Origin: Galbula dea
Taxonomy: Eukaryota > Chordata > Aves > Piciformes > Galbulidae
Length of the DNA stretch: 64,000 nucleotides
Assembly: GCA_013399015.1 (NCBI GenBank)
Contig: VWZX01010089.1
Coordinates: forward strand, 131,311 to 195,310
Direction of reading: 5' to 3'
The notes under the pieces were generated by a model. The model worked only from the letters and a program-made list of their open reading frames with translations. It had not been told where the DNA came from and ran no database searches. Positions 62,141 through 64,000 of this stretch are shown in pieces. A program made the translations under genes and the position numbers. Numbering within the stretch: the first letter of the stretch is position 1; every line of letters starts with the position of its first letter.

Positions 62141-64000
62141 CCAGTTTACAACAGCTCTTTATTTTACTCATATTATAAAACATCATCACAGGGTTTCAGT
62201 TAAACAGTGTTCACCTGTTTCAAATCATGAGCTTCATTTTCCCCTTTATTATAAATACTAACAAATTAACTTTATTTTCCATCAGCAATACCATAAAAAC
62301 TTAGTCTAACTGGACATTTTTTTCAGCAATCCCCTGATGCAAAAATCCTGAAGAACTGGAAGTAGATCTCTATATTGTATATACACTTAGTTTTATATAT
62401 ACTTATATCAAAACTCACCATTTCTGTATATTACTTATCATGATCTTTCACTTAATAATATTGTCAGCATTATGAAAATATCAACAACCATCTAGTTATT
62501 TTGCTGCTTTAGAAGACATTTAATGATTGAAGAGAGAACTGCAAAATTACAGGAATGCAATGGAAAGTCATGTACACGTTCAGTTTAGATTTCCACAGCG
62601 ACTTTTCTGATTCCAAAACCTTTTTTTCCACATTTTAGAAGTCCTTCAAGAGCTTCCAGTTACCTCCTCCTTTGCACACATACACACAAGTTAGTTCTGA
62701 TGTGCATGTATGTATTATACATTACATACTATATGTATTTCTATATGCATTTATAAGCAAATATATGTAACATACTCTGAATATACATATTGTATGTAAT
62801 ATATATATATTTACAGAGAGATACCACAGGTGTGTCATATGCATTTAGACACACGTGTATGCAGAACTATGTATCTCTATAGGGTAAACTCTTCCCTCTG
62901 GTATATACACTGCTCTTTCTGAGAACCAGGTGCCTTGCACGGAAACCTACTGCCACCAGCCCAATTCCTGCACTTCCAAAGACACAAGCAAGCCTGTCCC
63001 TGACCTGCTTAACTCCATTGAGCTTTGGCTCGTGCCTCATGAACTCCAGTTCCTGCTTTGAAGTGGACCCATCTTATCTCTCTGGGTTAGGTTGTAAATC
63101 ATCACATTAAACATAGTTGGCAATATAATGTATTTGAACAAATAACCAAGAGCACTTCCCAAGCAGCAACCACATGGGGCCTGATCCTTCTCCTGCCAAC
63201 ACCTGTTTTACCCCAGGGTGACACCGTTCTCCGAAGGGACTGCTGCACGCAACAAGGAACCTGTGAGTAGTGCGACGCTGCTTATCTTGGCTTCAAAGTG
63301 TAATTCACATGGACTTTGAGTAGGTTGAGCTGTTTTATTTTGCATTTGGATTTGTAAAGGAAAGCTAAAAAGAGGGATAGTCACTAGAAGGAACAGCATA
63401 GACTACACATTCTTAAGTGAAATGTGTCCACCACATAACCTTTGGGTTACATTTCTAATTTGTTAGATAAATGTTTACTCGCTGAATGTGTTTCTACTAC
63501 TATGCACCTGATCAACCAGGACAGCTTTTATTAAGATGCTTTAGATTAATACTCTGCATATTAAAAAATACATCATGGAATTCTGAAGCTAGTCACTGCT
63601 GAAAAGTAGATCTTGGATCCTGCAAAGATCCAAAGCACCTGCTTAAAATTAGCATTTGAGTAGGTCCACTGATGGCCTTTACTGTGAGTGAGTGCCTAAG
63701 TACTTGCAGAATTAAGACCCTCTATTATTCAAAGCTTCTATTTGGAATCTCACACCTGAGAACATGTAATGGTTGCTGTCATGAGTAATTCCCACCAAGG
63801 AGGATGTTGCATCATTTGGCAACAGCCAGAGCAGACTCAGGGCAAGAGAGGTCCGACTTTGCTCCTGTATGAAGCATGAAGGTGGGACTGACTCTGAACA
63901 GCAAATAGCAATGGTTACTAACAAGTCTTCCCAAACACTCTACACATTTTGCTTCCCAAAAAGGCATTAAACTTTGCATTACACATAACAACAAAAATAA
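62141..64000 (-). other. AT-rich sequence, possibly the 3' UTR of a convergent minus-strand gene
   Basis: On the minus strand AATAAA occurs at 62158-62163, 62245-62250 and 62271-62276, at one end of an AT-rich 1.7 kb block with TATA-rich low complexity near 62700-62830. In mammals, from memory, PCSK2 lies tail-to-tail with BFSP1, so a PCSK2 3' UTR is conceivable. No coding exon is visible to support this. Confidence 0.2.

Noticed and set aside
61629..62261. 210-codon ORF on the + strand downstream of BFSP1
   Set aside because: No domain, no recognisable family, mixed hydrophobic and low-complexity content. It lies beyond the BFSP1 poly(A) signal in AT-rich sequence. A chance ORF is the simplest reading.

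Overview
This window is vertebrate nuclear DNA, most probably from a bird. The genes are split by many GT–AG introns, two CpG-rich blocks are present, and the recognisable interspersed repeats are 3' ends of CR1 LINEs, the dominant avian retroposon. No bacterial-type operons, CRISPR arrays, prophage or tRNA/rRNA genes are visible.

Layout. (1) Positions 1–39,346, minus strand: the 5' part of MAP4K3 (GLK), a Ste20-family protein kinase. Twenty coding exons join without a frame break and encode residues 1–496, covering the whole kinase domain and the acidic and proline-rich linker. The C-terminal citron-homology half lies beyond the left edge. The first exon sits in a CpG island (about 38.64–39.64 kb). 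(2) 39.6–43.9 kb: a 4.6 kb head-to-head intergenic region. It holds a long pyrimidine-rich degenerate repeat (about 41.0–43.0 kb, + strand) interrupted by a second, unassigned CpG-rich block (about 41.77–42.10 kb), followed by a purine-rich GGAA/GGGA tract. (3) 43,914–59,934, plus strand: the complete coding sequence of BFSP1 (filensin), a lens-fibre beaded-filament intermediate filament protein. Eight coding exons give 657 codons plus a stop, with an AATAAA signal near 60,320. (4) 60.4–64.0 kb: no coding exon recognised; AT-rich sequence carries several minus-strand AATAAA hexamers and may be the tail of a convergent gene.

The two genes have unrelated jobs, amino-acid/stress signalling and lens cytoskeleton. 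Their adjacency is mainly of evolutionary interest, because from memory the human orthologues are on chromosomes 2p and 20p. All exon boundaries were placed by reading splice sites, checking that codon phase closes across each junction, and comparing with remembered human proteins. No alignment or database search was run.

I see no novel enzyme or defence system here. The most worthwhile points are: the duplicated pyrimidine-rich repeat arms that flank the orphan CpG block; conservation in avian filensin of the Asp-Gly site that in mammals is cleaved and N-myristoylated; and the MAP4K3/BFSP1 junction as a possible synteny breakpoint.
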